The notes: generated from the sequence alone by a model not told the origin. A stretch of DNA of 62,836 bases from Planctomycetales bacterium (GCA_027452145.1 DAIDHB010000259.1:1-62836); one strand, 5' to 3'. Positions 7,814 through 18,686 are shown, counted from the stretch's first letter. A program made the numbers and translations.

Positions 7814-9811
7814 TCAATCCGCCCGCCGCGAGGCGAGGAAGACCGGCCGCCACCGCCAGTCGCCGAAGAGGCGAGGGCGCGCCGGGTCGCGGGCGAAGTA
7901 CCGCGCGGCCCCGGCCGGCACCCATCCGCCTCGCCCGCCCCGTCTGGGGATCAGGCGCATCAGGTCGGGTAGCATCGGGCCGGTGGTCAGCCACATGCCG
8001 AGGGCCAGGATGAACGCGGTGGTGAGGTAGTCGGGCGCCGGGCGGGAGTCCGCGTCGTGCGGGGTGGTGCCCAGCAGGCCAAGCGTGGGCCCGGGGTCGT
8101 CCGGCCCCGCGGGCGCCGAGGCCGGCGGCCGCTCGTGGTGGGTGGTGATGGCCAGGGCGGCGAGCAGGTCGTCGAGGTCCGGCGTGCCCGGGGCCGAGCC
8201 AGCCGCGTTGGCGGTCCTCAGCGGCATCGGGCCGAGTCCGATCGGTGCGTCGTCGGCGTCGCCGTCGGAGCGCGGCGTCTCGGGCGGTCGCGCCCGGCCT
8301 CCGGCCGACGCCAGGACCACGCCGCCGACCGCCGAGGGGTCCGCGTCGTCGCCGGTCCCGGTCAGGTCGTCGTACGGCCGATCGTCGATCGCCTGCGAGA
8401 CCCCGCGCTCGTGGCGGTCGACGGCCGGCGTCGCATCGAGCCAGGCGGAGACGAGGTTCGGCCCCATCGGCGCGGCGCTTCGCGACGCGAGCGGTCCCAG
8501 CGGAATCCGCCCTCCCTGGCCCGCCGGGTCGAGGGCCGGCGAGTTCGACGACTCGTCGGCGATCGGCGAGTCGAGGGACGGGTCCGTGACGAACGAGGGG
8601 CTCGTGAGCAGGGGCACGCCCTCGGAGCTCGATGATGAGGCGCTCGACGTCCGCAGGCTCGCCTGGTTGGTCGTCCACTGCAACGTGCCGATGTTCAGGC
8701 CGAGGAATTCCGGCTGGGAATTCGCCGTGACTCCCTGTCCCACGCCGTTGTTCGCAAGGGCGTCGATCCGCTGCACGTCCATGACGTACGGGACAGCCAT
8801 CCCGCCCGGCGAGTTCGTCGCCGACCCTGCGACCGAGCCCTCCGGCGGCGATGCAAGCTGGACGACCAGCGTACCTCCGACCGGCACCCCGTTGAGGGTG
8901 ACCGTGATCGCATTCACCGGCGAATTCGTGAGCGGGTTCCAGAGTGGTGCGATCGAGGCCAGCGTGTCGCCGTCCTTGTCGAGCAGGGTCAGTCCCGCCA
9001 GGATCGGGCCGTTCGCCATCCCGGTGTTCGGGCCGGGACGGATCGAGACCCCCACCTCATGCGTCATCGGCCCGACGGGGAGCTGGAACGCCGTCGTGCC
9101 CGGTGGGCCGGTCCAGGTGCCGTCGTACTGGACGTTCCGCGCGTCGGGGAGGGTGGCCATGGCCGTCGTCGAGGTGGTGGACGACGAAACCGCACCGGCC
9201 GACTCGTGGGGTCCGTCCCCAGCCCAGGTCGTCGATCGGCCCCCGAGCGATGAGCCGGGCGATCCCGGCGAGCCGTCGATCGGCGACCATGGGGACTGCG
9301 GGATCGACGACGGCGAGAGCAGGTTTGATGGCGGCATCACGATGACGGGAGTGATCGAGTCCTCGCCGAGGCTTCCCGTTCTGGTCGTTGTCACAACGAG
9401 CATGCCGGAGGTCGCCAGATCGAGCTGCGAGACGGTCTTCATCAGCATCAGCATCGGGCCGATCGCGCCGGACGTCTGGCCTGGATCCCCGCCCGCCCAT
9501 GAGCCGCTCGGATTGTTCGGCGGCTGAGATACGGTGGCCATCGGCGACAGGGTGGAATCCGTCGCGTGGACCGAGAGCGTCGCCGCCGTGTTGTTCGCGG
9601 GCACGACGAACGACCGGTTCACAGGAAGCGGCTCGAACGAGATCGAGCCGCGGCCCCCCGAGAATACCGAGAGCAGCAGCCGCGATTCCAGCGACTCGAC
9701 CGACGAGGTCCCGGTCGACAGCGCCAGCGGGACCAGACGGACGCTCCGGCGCGATCGCCGAACAAGCCCGGTCCGCCCTCTCTCAGCGCGGTCTCGACCC
9801 TGGAATCTCAC
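7814..9811 (-). CDS. Surface protein with N-terminal LEPR-XLL-type motif and C-terminal membrane segment
   Basis: The 665-residue protein begins with a basic stretch and the motif SVESLESRLLLS (about residues 37-48), a variant of the LEPR-XLL motif found at the N-termini of many planctomycete surface proteins. The middle is low in complexity, rich in Ser, Pro, Gly and Thr, with two or three beta-rich segments (for example around VGPMTHEVGVSIRPGP) and no enzyme motif. Near the C-terminus a hydrophobic segment (YLTTAFILALGMWLTTGPML) may span the membrane and is followed by a basic tail. The start is GTG at 9811, with GGAG 6 nt upstream. The gene runs against its neighbours. It is probably an exported, envelope-bound structural protein; the exact role is unknown. 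Confidence 0.75.
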   Translation of the reverse strand: MRFQGRDRAERGRTGLVRRSRRSVRLVPLALSTGTSSVESLESRLLLSVFSGGRGSISFEPLPVNRSFVVPANNTAATLSVHATDSTLSPMATVSQPPNNPSGSWAGGDPGQTSGAIGPMLMLMKTVSQLDLATSGMLVVTTTRTGSLGEDSITPVIVMPPSNLLSPSSIPQSPWSPIDGSPGSPGSSLGGRSTTWAGDGPHESAGAVSSSTTSTTAMATLPDARNVQYDGTWTGPPGTTAFQLPVGPMTHEVGVSIRPGPNTGMANGPILAGLTLLDKDGDTLASIAPLWNPLTNSPVNAITVTLNGVPVGGTLVVQLASPPEGSVAGSATNSPGGMAVPYVMDVQRIDALANNGVGQGVTANSQPEFLGLNIGTLQWTTNQASLRTSSASSSSSEGVPLLTSPSFVTDPSLDSPIADESSNSPALDPAGQGGRIPLGPLASRSAAPMGPNLVSAWLDATPAVDRHERGVSQAIDDRPYDDLTGTGDDADPSAVGGVVLASAGGRARPPETPRSDGDADDAPIGLGPMPLRTANAAGSAPGTPDLDDLLAALAITTHHERPPASAPAGPDDPGPTLGLLGTTPHDADSRPAPDYLTTAFILALGMWLTTGPMLPDLMRLIPRRGGRGGWVPAGAARYFARDPARPRLFGDWRWRPVFLASRRAD

Positions 9812-10427
9812 ATCTGGCTCCGCTTCTTCCGTGAATGACCGAACGATCCCCCGCGGATCGCTCGACGGGCGATCGGACCGATCCCGCCCCGTCGGACTTG
9901 CGATCAGAGATACAGGATATCCGCTATTGTGTCAGTTCGAATTCCCACGACAACCGGCGACATTTTTCTCAAAATCATCGCCGAGCCGAGCACCCGGACG
10001 CCCAGATCGAGGCAGCCATGCAACCAAAGACGCAAGCCGGACAAGCGGGAGAGCCGATTCCGATTCGACCGATGGCTCGGACCACTCCCAGGAACGGCGA
10101 CGATCGCGAGGTGTCTGCCTCCGACCACGAATTCGGCTCGCCCGCGACGGTCCACCTGGCGCTTGAACCGGAGATTTGCCGTAAAGATCTAAGGGAGCCG
10201 GACGTGGTACGTTGATCTCTGGAGCGGACCGGCCCTCGCGGGACGCCGCAAGTCTGTATTTCATCGTCGAGAGTCGGCAAAATCAAGGATCTGGTGCCAA
10301 ACGACGCCCGGCGCGACCGACACGTCCCGCGCCCGGGCCGCGAACAACCCCCGGGCCGGGTCGATGCCGGCCGGTTTCGAATCAAAGAGATACCCGTCGA
10401 TCCCGAAGGCTCGAAGGAGACAGCACC
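9812..10427. other. Intergenic region, 616 bp, between divergent genes
   Basis: The region separates the LEPR-XLL-type gene (minus) from the macroglobulin gene (plus). A frame at 9835-10215 (126 codons) is open on the plus strand but shows no family features, membrane segment or good ribosome binding site, so it is not called. AT-rich stretches near 9905-9985 probably hold promoters, but no clean pair of hexamers stands out. Confidence 0.5.
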
Positions 10428-13400
10428 ATGGTGGCGACCAGCCAGGGCGGCACCGGCCGTTGGGTCGGATGGCTCGCAATTTGGGGCGGGGCGATACTGG
10501 TGTCCGGGACGTACGGCCAGGACGGTGCCGGCCGGCCAGGAGCCGGCGCAGGTGCCGGTGCCGGGGAGGCCGCGGTGCCGTCGGCGAGGGGGGCGGTCGA
10601 GCCGTCGGCCCCGGTGCTGCCGGAGGCCGTCGTCGCGGCGATGCAGGAGTCGCGGTTCGACGAGGCGCGGCGGGCGATCCTGGAGCTGCGCGACCGCGCC
10701 GCGGGCGACGATCGATCGTACTTCAACTACCTGGCGGCCGTGGCGGAGCGGCTGGGCGGGCGTCGCGCCGAGGCTCGCGAATTGCTTCAGACGGCGCTGC
10801 GCGAGGCGCCGGGGGGCCGATGGGCGGCGAAGATCCGCTTCGAGCTGGCGGATATGGAGCTGGCCGGCGGCAACCCGGCGAACGCCGAGGGCCTGGCGCA
10901 GGCCGAGGCCGCCCGCGTGCTGGCGCCCGGGCGCAAGGACCGCCTGGCCGAGGTCTATCGCACGTTCGCCCTCCGGCGGCTCAAGCCCGACGACCCGGTC
11001 GTGCCCGCCGATCCGGAAGGTGCCTACGCGCTGCTGGAGCAGGCGCACGAGCTGGCCCGCGGCGACGCGCTCCGCGCCGAGCTGCGAGACGCGATGGGCC
11101 GCGCGAGCCTCCAGGGCGGCAACCCGGCCCGCGCCGTCCAGAACTTCGAGGCGTATCTGCGCGAGCACCCGGAAGGGGCCGACCGCTACGCGGTACGCTT
11201 CCGCCTGGGCGAGGCGCAGCGCGGCGTCAATCAGGCCCTCCCGGCCCGGCTGACCTGGTCCGACCTGGCGCGCGACATCGAGCGCCTGGGCGCCGCGAGG
11301 ACGACACCCGAGCTCGCCGCGCTGCGGGCCTCGGCGCTCTACGAGATCGCGACCACCTACGGCATCCCCAGCCCGCCCGACGACGCCAGCCTGAACCTCG
11401 GCGTCGCCGCACTGCGGCGGTTCCTCGCCGCGGCGCCGGGGCACTCGAAGAGTGTGCGCGCCGCCTACTGGATCGCCGCGGCGTACCTGGCGCGCGGCAG
11501 GGCGAGCGAGGCCCACGACGCCCTCACGAAGTTCCTCGCCGAGGACGGCTTCCGCGTCGAGACCGACGAGGCGAAACGCGACTGGGCGGAGCTGTCGATG
11601 CAGGCCGCATTCGAGGTCGGCCGCGTCTTGCAGGGCCAGCAGCGCTATGCCGAGGCGATCGCCGCCTGGAAGGGCTACCTCGCGCGGTTTCCCAACGGGC
11701 CCCAGAGCGCCGACGCCCAGCGCGCCATCCTCGACACCCAGCTATTGATCGCCGCCGACCAGCTCGAACGCAAGCACCACGCCGAGGCGAGGGCCACCTG
11801 GGCCGACTTCGTCGCGCGCAACCCGCTGGACGAGCGCGTGCCGGGGATCCTCTACCAGATCGGCGACTCGTTCGAGCGCGAGCGCCAGTTCGACCGCGCA
11901 ATCGCCGCGTGGGAGACCCTCGCCGGCAAGTTCCCCGACAGCGAGCCAGCCTCGCACGGGGTGTTCCAGACCGCCGCGATCCTCGAGACCGAGAAGGGTA
12001 AGCTGGACGCTGCCATCGAGAAGTACCGGTCGATCAAGGCCGAGCCGTGGAAGTCGCAGGGCGCGCAGCGCGTGGCCGTGATGGAGTCGAAACAGCTCGC
12101 CGTCGTCACGCCGCGGGCGTTCCGCTCGGGAGACGCCCCGCACCTGAGGATCAGCACGCGCAATATCGAGACGCTGCACTTCACCGCCTACCGGCTCGAC
12201 GCCGAGTCGTATTTCCGCAACAAGCAGATGCTGGGCGGGGTCGAGTCGCTCGACATCGGCCTCGTGGCGCCCGACGCGACGTGGAACGTGCCGGTGCCGG
12301 GCTATGCCCGCTACCGGCCGCTGGACCTCACGTATGACCTGAAGCGGCTCGAGCTGCCCGGCGTGTATGCCGTCAAGGTGACGGATGAGAAGACGCTCCA
12401 GGCGACCACGATGGTCGTCGGCAGCGACGTCGAGGCGATCATGAAGACCTCGGCGTCGCAGTTGCTCGTCCTGGCGCAGGACATGAAGACCGGCCGCGGC
12501 CGGCCCGGCGCGCGGGTGCTCGTCGCCGACGGCGGGCAGGTCGTCCTCGAGGCGAAGACCGGGCCGGACGGCGTGCTGCTGCATACCTGGAGCCCCGCTC
12601 GCCCCGGCAACCAGGGGCTGCGATTCCTGGTGCTCGACGGCCCTCACGTCGGCGGCACGGCGCTCGGGGTGCCCGGCCAGGTCGCGCAGGGACTGAGCCC
12701 GCGCGCCTACATCGACACCGACCGGCCCGCCTATCGGCCCGGCCAGAAGGTCTCGATCCGCGGCGTTGTCCGCGAGGTTCGCGAGGGGCAATATGCCGCC
12801 GACGCCGGCGCGTCGTATCGCTTCGAGGTCGCCGACAGCCGCGGCCGGCTGATCGCGTCGAAGGAGGTGAAGCTCTCCGAGTTCGGCACGTTCCACGAGA
12901 CCGTCGCGCTCGGCTCCTCCGCGCCGCTGGGCGTGTACCGCGTGATGGTCACCCAACCGGGCAAGAGCGCGTTCCTCGGCGCCTTCCAGGTGCAGGCCTA
13001 CCAGCTCGAGCCGATCGAGCTGGAATTCCGCCTGGCGAGGACCGTCATCCACCGGGGCGAGACGGTCGAGGGAGACGTCGAGGCGCGCTACCAGTACGGC
13101 GCCCCGATGGCCTCGCGGCCGATCGACGTGATCCTGCCCGACGGCCGCACGCTCCACGGCATGACGGACGCCGCCGGCAAGTTTCACGTCACGTTCCCCA
13201 CCGACTCGTTCGCCGAGGAGCAGACGCTCGGGCTCACCGCGCGGCTGCCGCAGGACAATGTGGCGGCGTCGGCCCAGGTGCGCGTCGCCGTGCGCGGGTT
13301 CGAGATCGCGCTCAGGACCGCCCGCGGAGTCTATCTCGACGGCGAATCGATCCCGCTCGAGATCACGACGGTCGACGCCCAGGGCCAGCCGATCGGCGAG

Positions 13401-16400
13401 GAGCTCTCGGCCGTGATGATCCGGCAGGTGACCGTCGAGGGGCGAGTCACGGAGCGCGAGGTCAAGCAGGAGCGCGTGGCGACGGATAAGAAGACCGGCC
13501 ACGGCGCCGTGGTGTTCCGCGCCGAGGATTCGCAGGGCGGCTCCTATATCCTTCGCGTCGCGGGCACCGATCGGTTCGGCACGCCGATCGTCGCCGATCA
13601 CCGACTCGAGGTCTCGGGCAAGAAGGACCCGACGAAGCTCCGGCTGCTGAGCGACCGGACGCGGTTCAAGGTCGGCGAGGATGCCCGTGTCAACCTTCAC
13701 AGCCGGGGCCGCGCCGGGACGGCGCTGCTCACCTGGGAGGCCGACCGCATCCTGTCGTACCGCATCGTCACCCTCAAGGAGGGCGACAATCCGACCTCGT
13801 GGCCGGTGGATCACGCTGAGTTCCCCAACTTCACGCTGACCGCCGCGCGGATGTGGGAGAACGAGCTCGACGAGGCGCGGCTGGATGTCCAGGTCGAGCG
13901 CGACCTGCGCGTGCTGGTGAAGCCGGCGCGGCCGGTCGTCGGGCCGGGCGAGACGATCGAGCTCGACGTCACCACGGTGGACCAGCTCGGCCGGCCGGTC
14001 TCGGCCGAGCTGTCGCTGGCGATGGTCGACCGCTCGCTGCTGCGGCTGTTCAACGATCGAAATCCGGACATCGGCGCGTTCTTCTACAACCAGACCCGCA
14101 CCGGGGCCTTCTCGACCGCGTCGACCAACACGTTCCGCTACCAGCCCACGACGATTCCGGTGCCGCAGGCGATCGTCGAGGAGACCGAGCGGGCCGCCGC
14201 GATGATGGCCAACGCGGCTGACCGGAGCCGGATCCTCGAGGAGGCCAAACGCGGTGCGGTCGCCCAGTTCTACGGCCAGGGTGAACCGAACCAACCGGGC
14301 CAGGCGGGGCTGAACAACGCGTTCAGCGCGGTTGCCGGCCTTGGCGCGGCGCCGGCGCCGGCGCCGATGGAGGCCCAACCGAACGCGCCCGCGAAAAGTG
14401 CCGGCCGTCGGGCCTTCGAGCAGCGAAGTTACGCCGACATGCGCGACGCGTCCGCTACAAAGGATGCCGAGGACGAGAAGATGAAGGAGGTCGCGTCCTC
14501 GGTGCTCGCACGGAACCGGCGGCTCAATCAGCGGCCCCACCCGGCCGCCAAGCTGGGCGACGCCGAGTCGCGCGAGCGGTTCGTCGAGTCCGCTTACTGG
14601 AATCCCGCCGTGGTGACGGACAAGGACGGCAAGGCCCGCGTGACGTTCAGGGCGCCCTCGGCGCTGTCGGAATACCGGATCACCGCGCGGGGCATCACGG
14701 GCTCCGACACCCTGGCCGGCCAGACCACGGCCAGCCTGACGGTGAAGAAGAGCTTCTTCGTCGATCTGAAGGCCCCGTCGGCGCTCACCCAGGGCGACCG
14801 GCCGCGGTTCATCGCGCAGGTGCATCACGCCGGCGCCCGGGGCAAGCTGGCGCTGCGGCTGTCGACGTACGCCGGCGGTCGCGACGACGTCTTCCCGCGC
14901 GAGCTGGACATCCGCGGCGACGGCGTGGATGAGGTTGTTTTCGAGCCGTACGAGGTGCCCGAAGGAGACTCGCTGCGGCTAACCTTGACGGCGACGCTCG
15001 GCGAGCAGAAGGACGAGCTGATCCAGGAGGTCCCGATCCGCCCGTGGGGCGTGCCGGTGTTTGCCTCGTCCTCGGGCACAAGCCGGAACGGCACGACCGT
15101 CTTCGTCGGCCTGCCGGCGGGCCGAAACTACGAGGACCCCGAGCTGACGATCACGCTGGCGCCCAGCATGCGTCGCCTGCTCGTCGGGCTGGCGCTCGGC
15201 GAGGCCGACCGGCCGGGCGAGCCGAGCCCGATGGAATCGATGGCGCGATGCCTGCCGCCGCCGACCAACACGATCGCCGACCGCGCCGCCGACCTGCTGG
15301 CGGCCGCCGCCGTGCGCAGGTATCTCGCCGAGGCCAATGCGACCAATGCACCCGAGGCGCACCGGCTCAACTCGCTGATCCAGGGGCTGGTCTCGGAGCT
15401 GGTCGCCGCGCAGAACCCGGGCGGCGGCTGGCCGTGGGTCTCGGCCGGGGATCCGATCATCGCCCGGCCCGGGACCAACTCCGGCCAGCCCAGCGACCGG
15501 ATGACGTCGGCCCTGGTCTTCTGGGCCCTCGTCGAGGCCGAGCGGATCGGTCTGCTTACCGATCCGAAGGTGCTCGAGGAGGCCGCCGGGTATCTCCGCC
15601 AGGAATCGACCCAGCTCGCCGCCGGCGACTGGGACACCCGCGCGGCACTTTTGCACGCGCTTTCGACCCGCCGCGGCGCGACGTTCGAGGCGGCCAACAG
15701 CCTGAACCGGGTGCGCAATGGATTGTCAGACTCGGCGCTTGCGTACCTGGCGCTGACCTTTGCCAACCTCGAGCGCTCCACGATGGCCGGCGAGATCATC
15801 GGGCTGCTCGGCCCACGGGCGAAGTCCGAGGCCACCGCGCCCGGTCATCCGCCCCGCTATTACTGGGACCGCGGCGGCCGGTCGCCGTTCGGGCGCTCGG
15901 CCACCGAGATCACCGCGCTGGTGACGCTGGCCTATGCCCGCGTCCGCCCCGACGCCCGCGAGCTGGAGCGCGCCGTCGACTGGCTGAATGCCCACCGCGC
16001 GGGGGGCTGGCTCCCGCGCAAGGCCAAGGGGCCCGCGCTCGCCGCGCTGGCGTCCTACTACGGCCGGGCCGGCGACGCCGGGGACCGCTACCGCCTGACG
16101 GTGACGGTCAATGACGCGCAGGTCGCAGCGGTCGACGTGCAGGGGCAGGTGGAGGGCCGCGCGATCGCCGTCCCGCGCGCCGCGATCAAGATCGGGCAAC
16201 CCAATCGCATCCGGTTCGAGCTGGAGGGGCGCGGGCAGTTCGGGTACTCGGCGGTGCTCTCGGCGTTCACGCGCGACTTCGCGGCCGACCAGGACCGCAC
16301 TCACCGCACGGCGTGGATCGAGCGCAGGGCGTATTACCCGGCGGATCCCGAGCTCGACGGCAAGACGCTGCCCGTGGGCTTCTCGGTCGCGGTCAGTCCC

Positions 16401-18686
16401 ACGACGTTCGAGAACACGGCCACGCAGGTCGGCCTGGGTGGCCGCGCCCGCGTGGCGCTGACCGTGGCGCGCGAGGTCGGGTCCGGCCCGGTCAAGCCGG
16501 AGGAGCAGGACTTCCTCGTCGTGCAGGATCACCTGCCCGCGGGCACGACGTTCATCGACGGCTCGCTCAGCACGCAGGCGTCGTCGTACGAGCTGGCCGA
16601 CGGCGTGCTGACGCTGTACTTCCGCCCCGGCGTGTTCCCGATGACGACGACTTACGACGTCTACGGCTACATCCCCGGCAAGTACCGCACGCTGCCCACG
16701 ACGGTGCGGAGCGCCGACGAGCCGGGGCGGTTCCACATCGGCCAGCCGGCCGAGTTCCGCGTCCGCGCGGCGGGCGAGCCCGGCACGGATTCCTACAAGC
16801 CGACGCCTGACGAGCTGTATGCCCGCGGCAAGGCCGACTTCGACGCCGGGCGCTTCGCCCGCGCGGCCGAGTCGCTCGAACCGCTTTTCTCCGCCTACAA
16901 CCTCCGCGACGACGTCGCGAAGGATGCCGCGCGGATGCTTTTACTCGTCAGCATCCGCGAGCGACGGCCGCGGCCGATCGTCCAGTACTTCGAGGTCGTC
17001 CGCGAGAAGTCGCCCGAGCTGGTCCTCACCTTCGACCAGTTGATGGCGATTGGATCAGCCTATCGGGATATCAAGGAATACGAGCGGGCGATGATCGTCT
17101 GGCGCGGGCTGATCGAGGCCAGCTACCTCGAGGACGCCCGGATGGGCGAGCTGCTGCGCCAGCGGGGCCAGTCGCTCGAGGCGACCGCGTACCTGCTGGA
17201 CCTCTGGCGGACCTATCCCGACACGCCATCGATCGACGGCGATTACTTCGGGCTCTCGCAGGTTTTGGTGCAGATGGCGTCGCGGGCGTTCAACGACGCC
17301 GAGGTCCGCCGCGAGCTGGCGGCGGCCGGGATCACGCGATCGCAACTGCTGCTCCAGTCGATCCGGATGGTCCAGACGTTCCTGGCCCGGTCGCCCCGCA
17401 GCCCGATGGCCGACGAGGCGAGCCTGGCGCTCGTGGGCGCCTTCATCGAGCTCGAGGACTTCCCGTCGGTCGTCCGGCTGGCGTCGCGGTTCGCGCGATT
17501 GTTCCCGAAGAGCACGTTCCTCGACAGCTTCCAGTACAGCGAGGCGCTCGGCGACTTCCACCTCGGGAAATATGACCGCGCGATCGAGGTGGCCGGCGCA
17601 ATCGCCCGCGCGACCTACAAGGACGCCGCGGGCGCCGATCAGCCGAGCCCCAACAAGTGGCAGGCGGTCTACATCCTGGGCCAGATCTACGACGCGCGCC
17701 GGCAGCCGGCGAAGGCGCTCGACTACTACCGCCAGGTCGCCGACCGCTTCAGCGACGCGGCCGACGCGATCCGGTCGTTCACCCGCAAGGAGCTGAAGGT
17801 CGCCGAGGTCACCGTGATCCGGCCCGCGAAGCCGCCCGCCGTGGCCGGCGGCCTGAGGACCGTCGGACTTGCTCCGGCGCCCGGTGATGCGAACGAGCCG
17901 CCGAGCACGCCGTCGATCCTGCTCGATTACCGCAACATCGCCCGCGTGGATGTGAAGGTCTACCCGGTGGACCTGATGCAGCTCTATCTCACCCGGCGCA
18001 ACCTCAACGCGATCGCCGGCATCGACCTCTCGGGCATCACGCCGATGGTGGATCGGACCGTCGAGCTGGGCAGCGGTGCCGACTTCGAGGACCGGAAGAA
18101 GCGGATCGACCTCGACCTGCGCAAGGACGGGGCGTATCTCGTGTTGATCCGCGGCGAGAACCTGCATGCCTCGGGCATCGTGCTGGTCTCGCCGCTGGAG
18201 CTGGAGGTGCTGGAGGAGGACGTGCAGATCAAGGTCGGGCCCAATTCGGTCCAGGACACGCCGGGCCGGGTCCGGATCACCGTGCGGGACGCGCGCAGCG
18301 GCGACCTGCTGCCAAAGGTTGATGTCAAGGTGATCGGCAGCGTCGACTCCCGCTTCATCTCGGGCCAGACCGACCTCCGCGGGGTGTTCGTCTGCGAGGG
18401 CGCGAGCGGCGCGATCACGGCCGTCGCGCGCCGAGGGACGAACGAGTACGCCTTCTATCGAGGGACTCGCTTCGTCCGCGGGAATCGCCAGGCGGGTGCG
18501 GTGGGCGCGAGTGGTCTCGGCGGGCAGATGCAGCCACCGGCGGCCGCCAAGGCCGAGGAGGCCCTCGACGCCAACCTCAAGATTCAGAACTCGGCCAACT
18601 CGCTCAAACAGGTCGAGCGGTTGCAGCAGCGGTACGTCCAGCCGTCGAAGGGCAAGCCAGGCGCCGCGGCTGGCGAGTTCCGCTGA
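10428..18686 (+). CDS. TPR/alpha-2-macroglobulin family fusion protein lacking the thioester motif
   Basis: This 2752-residue exported protein starts with a signal peptide (hydrophobic WVGWLAIWGGAILVSG). TPR-like repeats follow (about residues 50-560). The macroglobulin part includes an MG2-type strand around SPRAYIDTDRPAYRPGQKVS, the A2M domain around ESAYWNPAVVTDKDGKARV (about 1385), and an alpha/alpha-toroid-like region (about 1590-1880). Where relatives have the CxEQ thioester, this protein reads P1601-M-E-S-M-A-R-C-L-P, so no thioester can form. A second TPR block (about 2125-2480) and a carboxypeptidase-regulatory-like beta-sandwich near 2620-2700 follow. Start 10428 has AAGGAGA 8 nt upstream. 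Bacterial macroglobulins trap proteases in the periplasm; without the thioester this one may act as a protease-binding or scaffolding protein. Confidence 0.9.
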   Translation: MVATSQGGTGRWVGWLAIWGGAILVSGTYGQDGAGRPGAGAGAGAGEAAVPSARGAVEPSAPVLPEAVVAAMQESRFDEARRAILELRDRAAGDDRSYFNYLAAVAERLGGRRAEARELLQTALREAPGGRWAAKIRFELADMELAGGNPANAEGLAQAEAARVLAPGRKDRLAEVYRTFALRRLKPDDPVVPADPEGAYALLEQAHELARGDALRAELRDAMGRASLQGGNPARAVQNFEAYLREHPEGADRYAVRFRLGEAQRGVNQALPARLTWSDLARDIERLGAARTTPELAALRASALYEIATTYGIPSPPDDASLNLGVAALRRFLAAAPGHSKSVRAAYWIAAAYLARGRASEAHDALTKFLAEDGFRVETDEAKRDWAELSMQAAFEVGRVLQGQQRYAEAIAAWKGYLARFPNGPQSADAQRAILDTQLLIAADQLERKHHAEARATWADFVARNPLDERVPGILYQIGDSFERERQFDRAIAAWETLAGKFPDSEPASHGVFQTAAILETEKGKLDAAIEKYRSIKAEPWKSQGAQRVAVMESKQLAVVTPRAFRSGDAPHLRISTRNIETLHFTAYRLDAESYFRNKQMLGGVESLDIGLVAPDATWNVPVPGYARYRPLDLTYDLKRLELPGVYAVKVTDEKTLQATTMVVGSDVEAIMKTSASQLLVLAQDMKTGRGRPGARVLVADGGQVVLEAKTGPDGVLLHTWSPARPGNQGLRFLVLDGPHVGGTALGVPGQVAQGLSPRAYIDTDRPAYRPGQKVSIRGVVREVREGQYAADAGASYRFEVADSRGRLIASKEVKLSEFGTFHETVALGSSAPLGVYRVMVTQPGKSAFLGAFQVQAYQLEPIELEFRLARTVIHRGETVEGDVEARYQYGAPMASRPIDVILPDGRTLHGMTDAAGKFHVTFPTDSFAEEQTLGLTARLPQDNVAASAQVRVAVRGFEIALRTARGVYLDGESIPLEITTVDAQGQPIGEELSAVMIRQVTVEGRVTEREVKQERVATDKKTGHGAVVFRAEDSQGGSYILRVAGTDRFGTPIVADHRLEVSGKKDPTKLRLLSDRTRFKVGEDARVNLHSRGRAGTALLTWEADRILSYRIVTLKEGDNPTSWPVDHAEFPNFTLTAARMWENELDEARLDVQVERDLRVLVKPARPVVGPGETIELDVTTVDQLGRPVSAELSLAMVDRSLLRLFNDRNPDIGAFFYNQTRTGAFSTASTNTFRYQPTTIPVPQAIVEETERAAAMMANAADRSRILEEAKRGAVAQFYGQGEPNQPGQAGLNNAFSAVAGLGAAPAPAPMEAQPNAPAKSAGRRAFEQRSYADMRDASATKDAEDEKMKEVASSVLARNRRLNQRPHPAAKLGDAESRERFVESAYWNPAVVTDKDGKARVTFRAPSALSEYRITARGITGSDTLAGQTTASLTVKKSFFVDLKAPSALTQGDRPRFIAQVHHAGARGKLALRLSTYAGGRDDVFPRELDIRGDGVDEVVFEPYEVPEGDSLRLTLTATLGEQKDELIQEVPIRPWGVPVFASSSGTSRNGTTVFVGLPAGRNYEDPELTITLAPSMRRLLVGLALGEADRPGEPSPMESMARCLPPPTNTIADRAADLLAAAAVRRYLAEANATNAPEAHRLNSLIQGLVSELVAAQNPGGGWPWVSAGDPIIARPGTNSGQPSDRMTSALVFWALVEAERIGLLTDPKVLEEAAGYLRQESTQLAAGDWDTRAALLHALSTRRGATFEAANSLNRVRNGLSDSALAYLALTFANLERSTMAGEIIGLLGPRAKSEATAPGHPPRYYWDRGGRSPFGRSATEITALVTLAYARVRPDARELERAVDWLNAHRAGGWLPRKAKGPALAALASYYGRAGDAGDRYRLTVTVNDAQVAAVDVQGQVEGRAIAVPRAAIKIGQPNRIRFELEGRGQFGYSAVLSAFTRDFAADQDRTHRTAWIERRAYYPADPELDGKTLPVGFSVAVSPTTFENTATQVGLGGRARVALTVAREVGSGPVKPEEQDFLVVQDHLPAGTTFIDGSLSTQASSYELADGVLTLYFRPGVFPMTTTYDVYGYIPGKYRTLPTTVRSADEPGRFHIGQPAEFRVRAAGEPGTDSYKPTPDELYARGKADFDAGRFARAAESLEPLFSAYNLRDDVAKDAARMLLLVSIRERRPRPIVQYFEVVREKSPELVLTFDQLMAIGSAYRDIKEYERAMIVWRGLIEASYLEDARMGELLRQRGQSLEATAYLLDLWRTYPDTPSIDGDYFGLSQVLVQMASRAFNDAEVRRELAAAGITRSQLLLQSIRMVQTFLARSPRSPMADEASLALVGAFIELEDFPSVVRLASRFARLFPKSTFLDSFQYSEALGDFHLGKYDRAIEVAGAIARATYKDAAGADQPSPNKWQAVYILGQIYDARRQPAKALDYYRQVADRFSDAADAIRSFTRKELKVAEVTVIRPAKPPAVAGGLRTVGLAPAPGDANEPPSTPSILLDYRNIARVDVKVYPVDLMQLYLTRRNLNAIAGIDLSGITPMVDRTVELGSGADFEDRKKRIDLDLRKDGAYLVLIRGENLHASGIVLVSPLELEVLEEDVQIKVGPNSVQDTPGRVRITVRDARSGDLLPKVDVKVIGSVDSRFISGQTDLRGVFVCEGASGAITAVARRGTNEYAFYRGTRFVRGNRQAGAVGASGLGGQMQPPAAAKAEEALDANLKIQNSANSLKQVERLQQRYVQPSKGKPGAAAGEFR

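Noticed and set aside
9835..10215. 126-codon frame in the intergenic region before the macroglobulin gene
   Set aside because: It has no ribosome binding site, membrane segment or family similarity, and three overlapping frames are equally open.
11742..14828. 1028-codon minus-strand frame opposite the macroglobulin gene
   Set aside because: The composition is low in complexity (Arg, Leu, Gly, Asp, His), with no ribosome binding site or family motif; the plus strand encodes a coherent macroglobulin.
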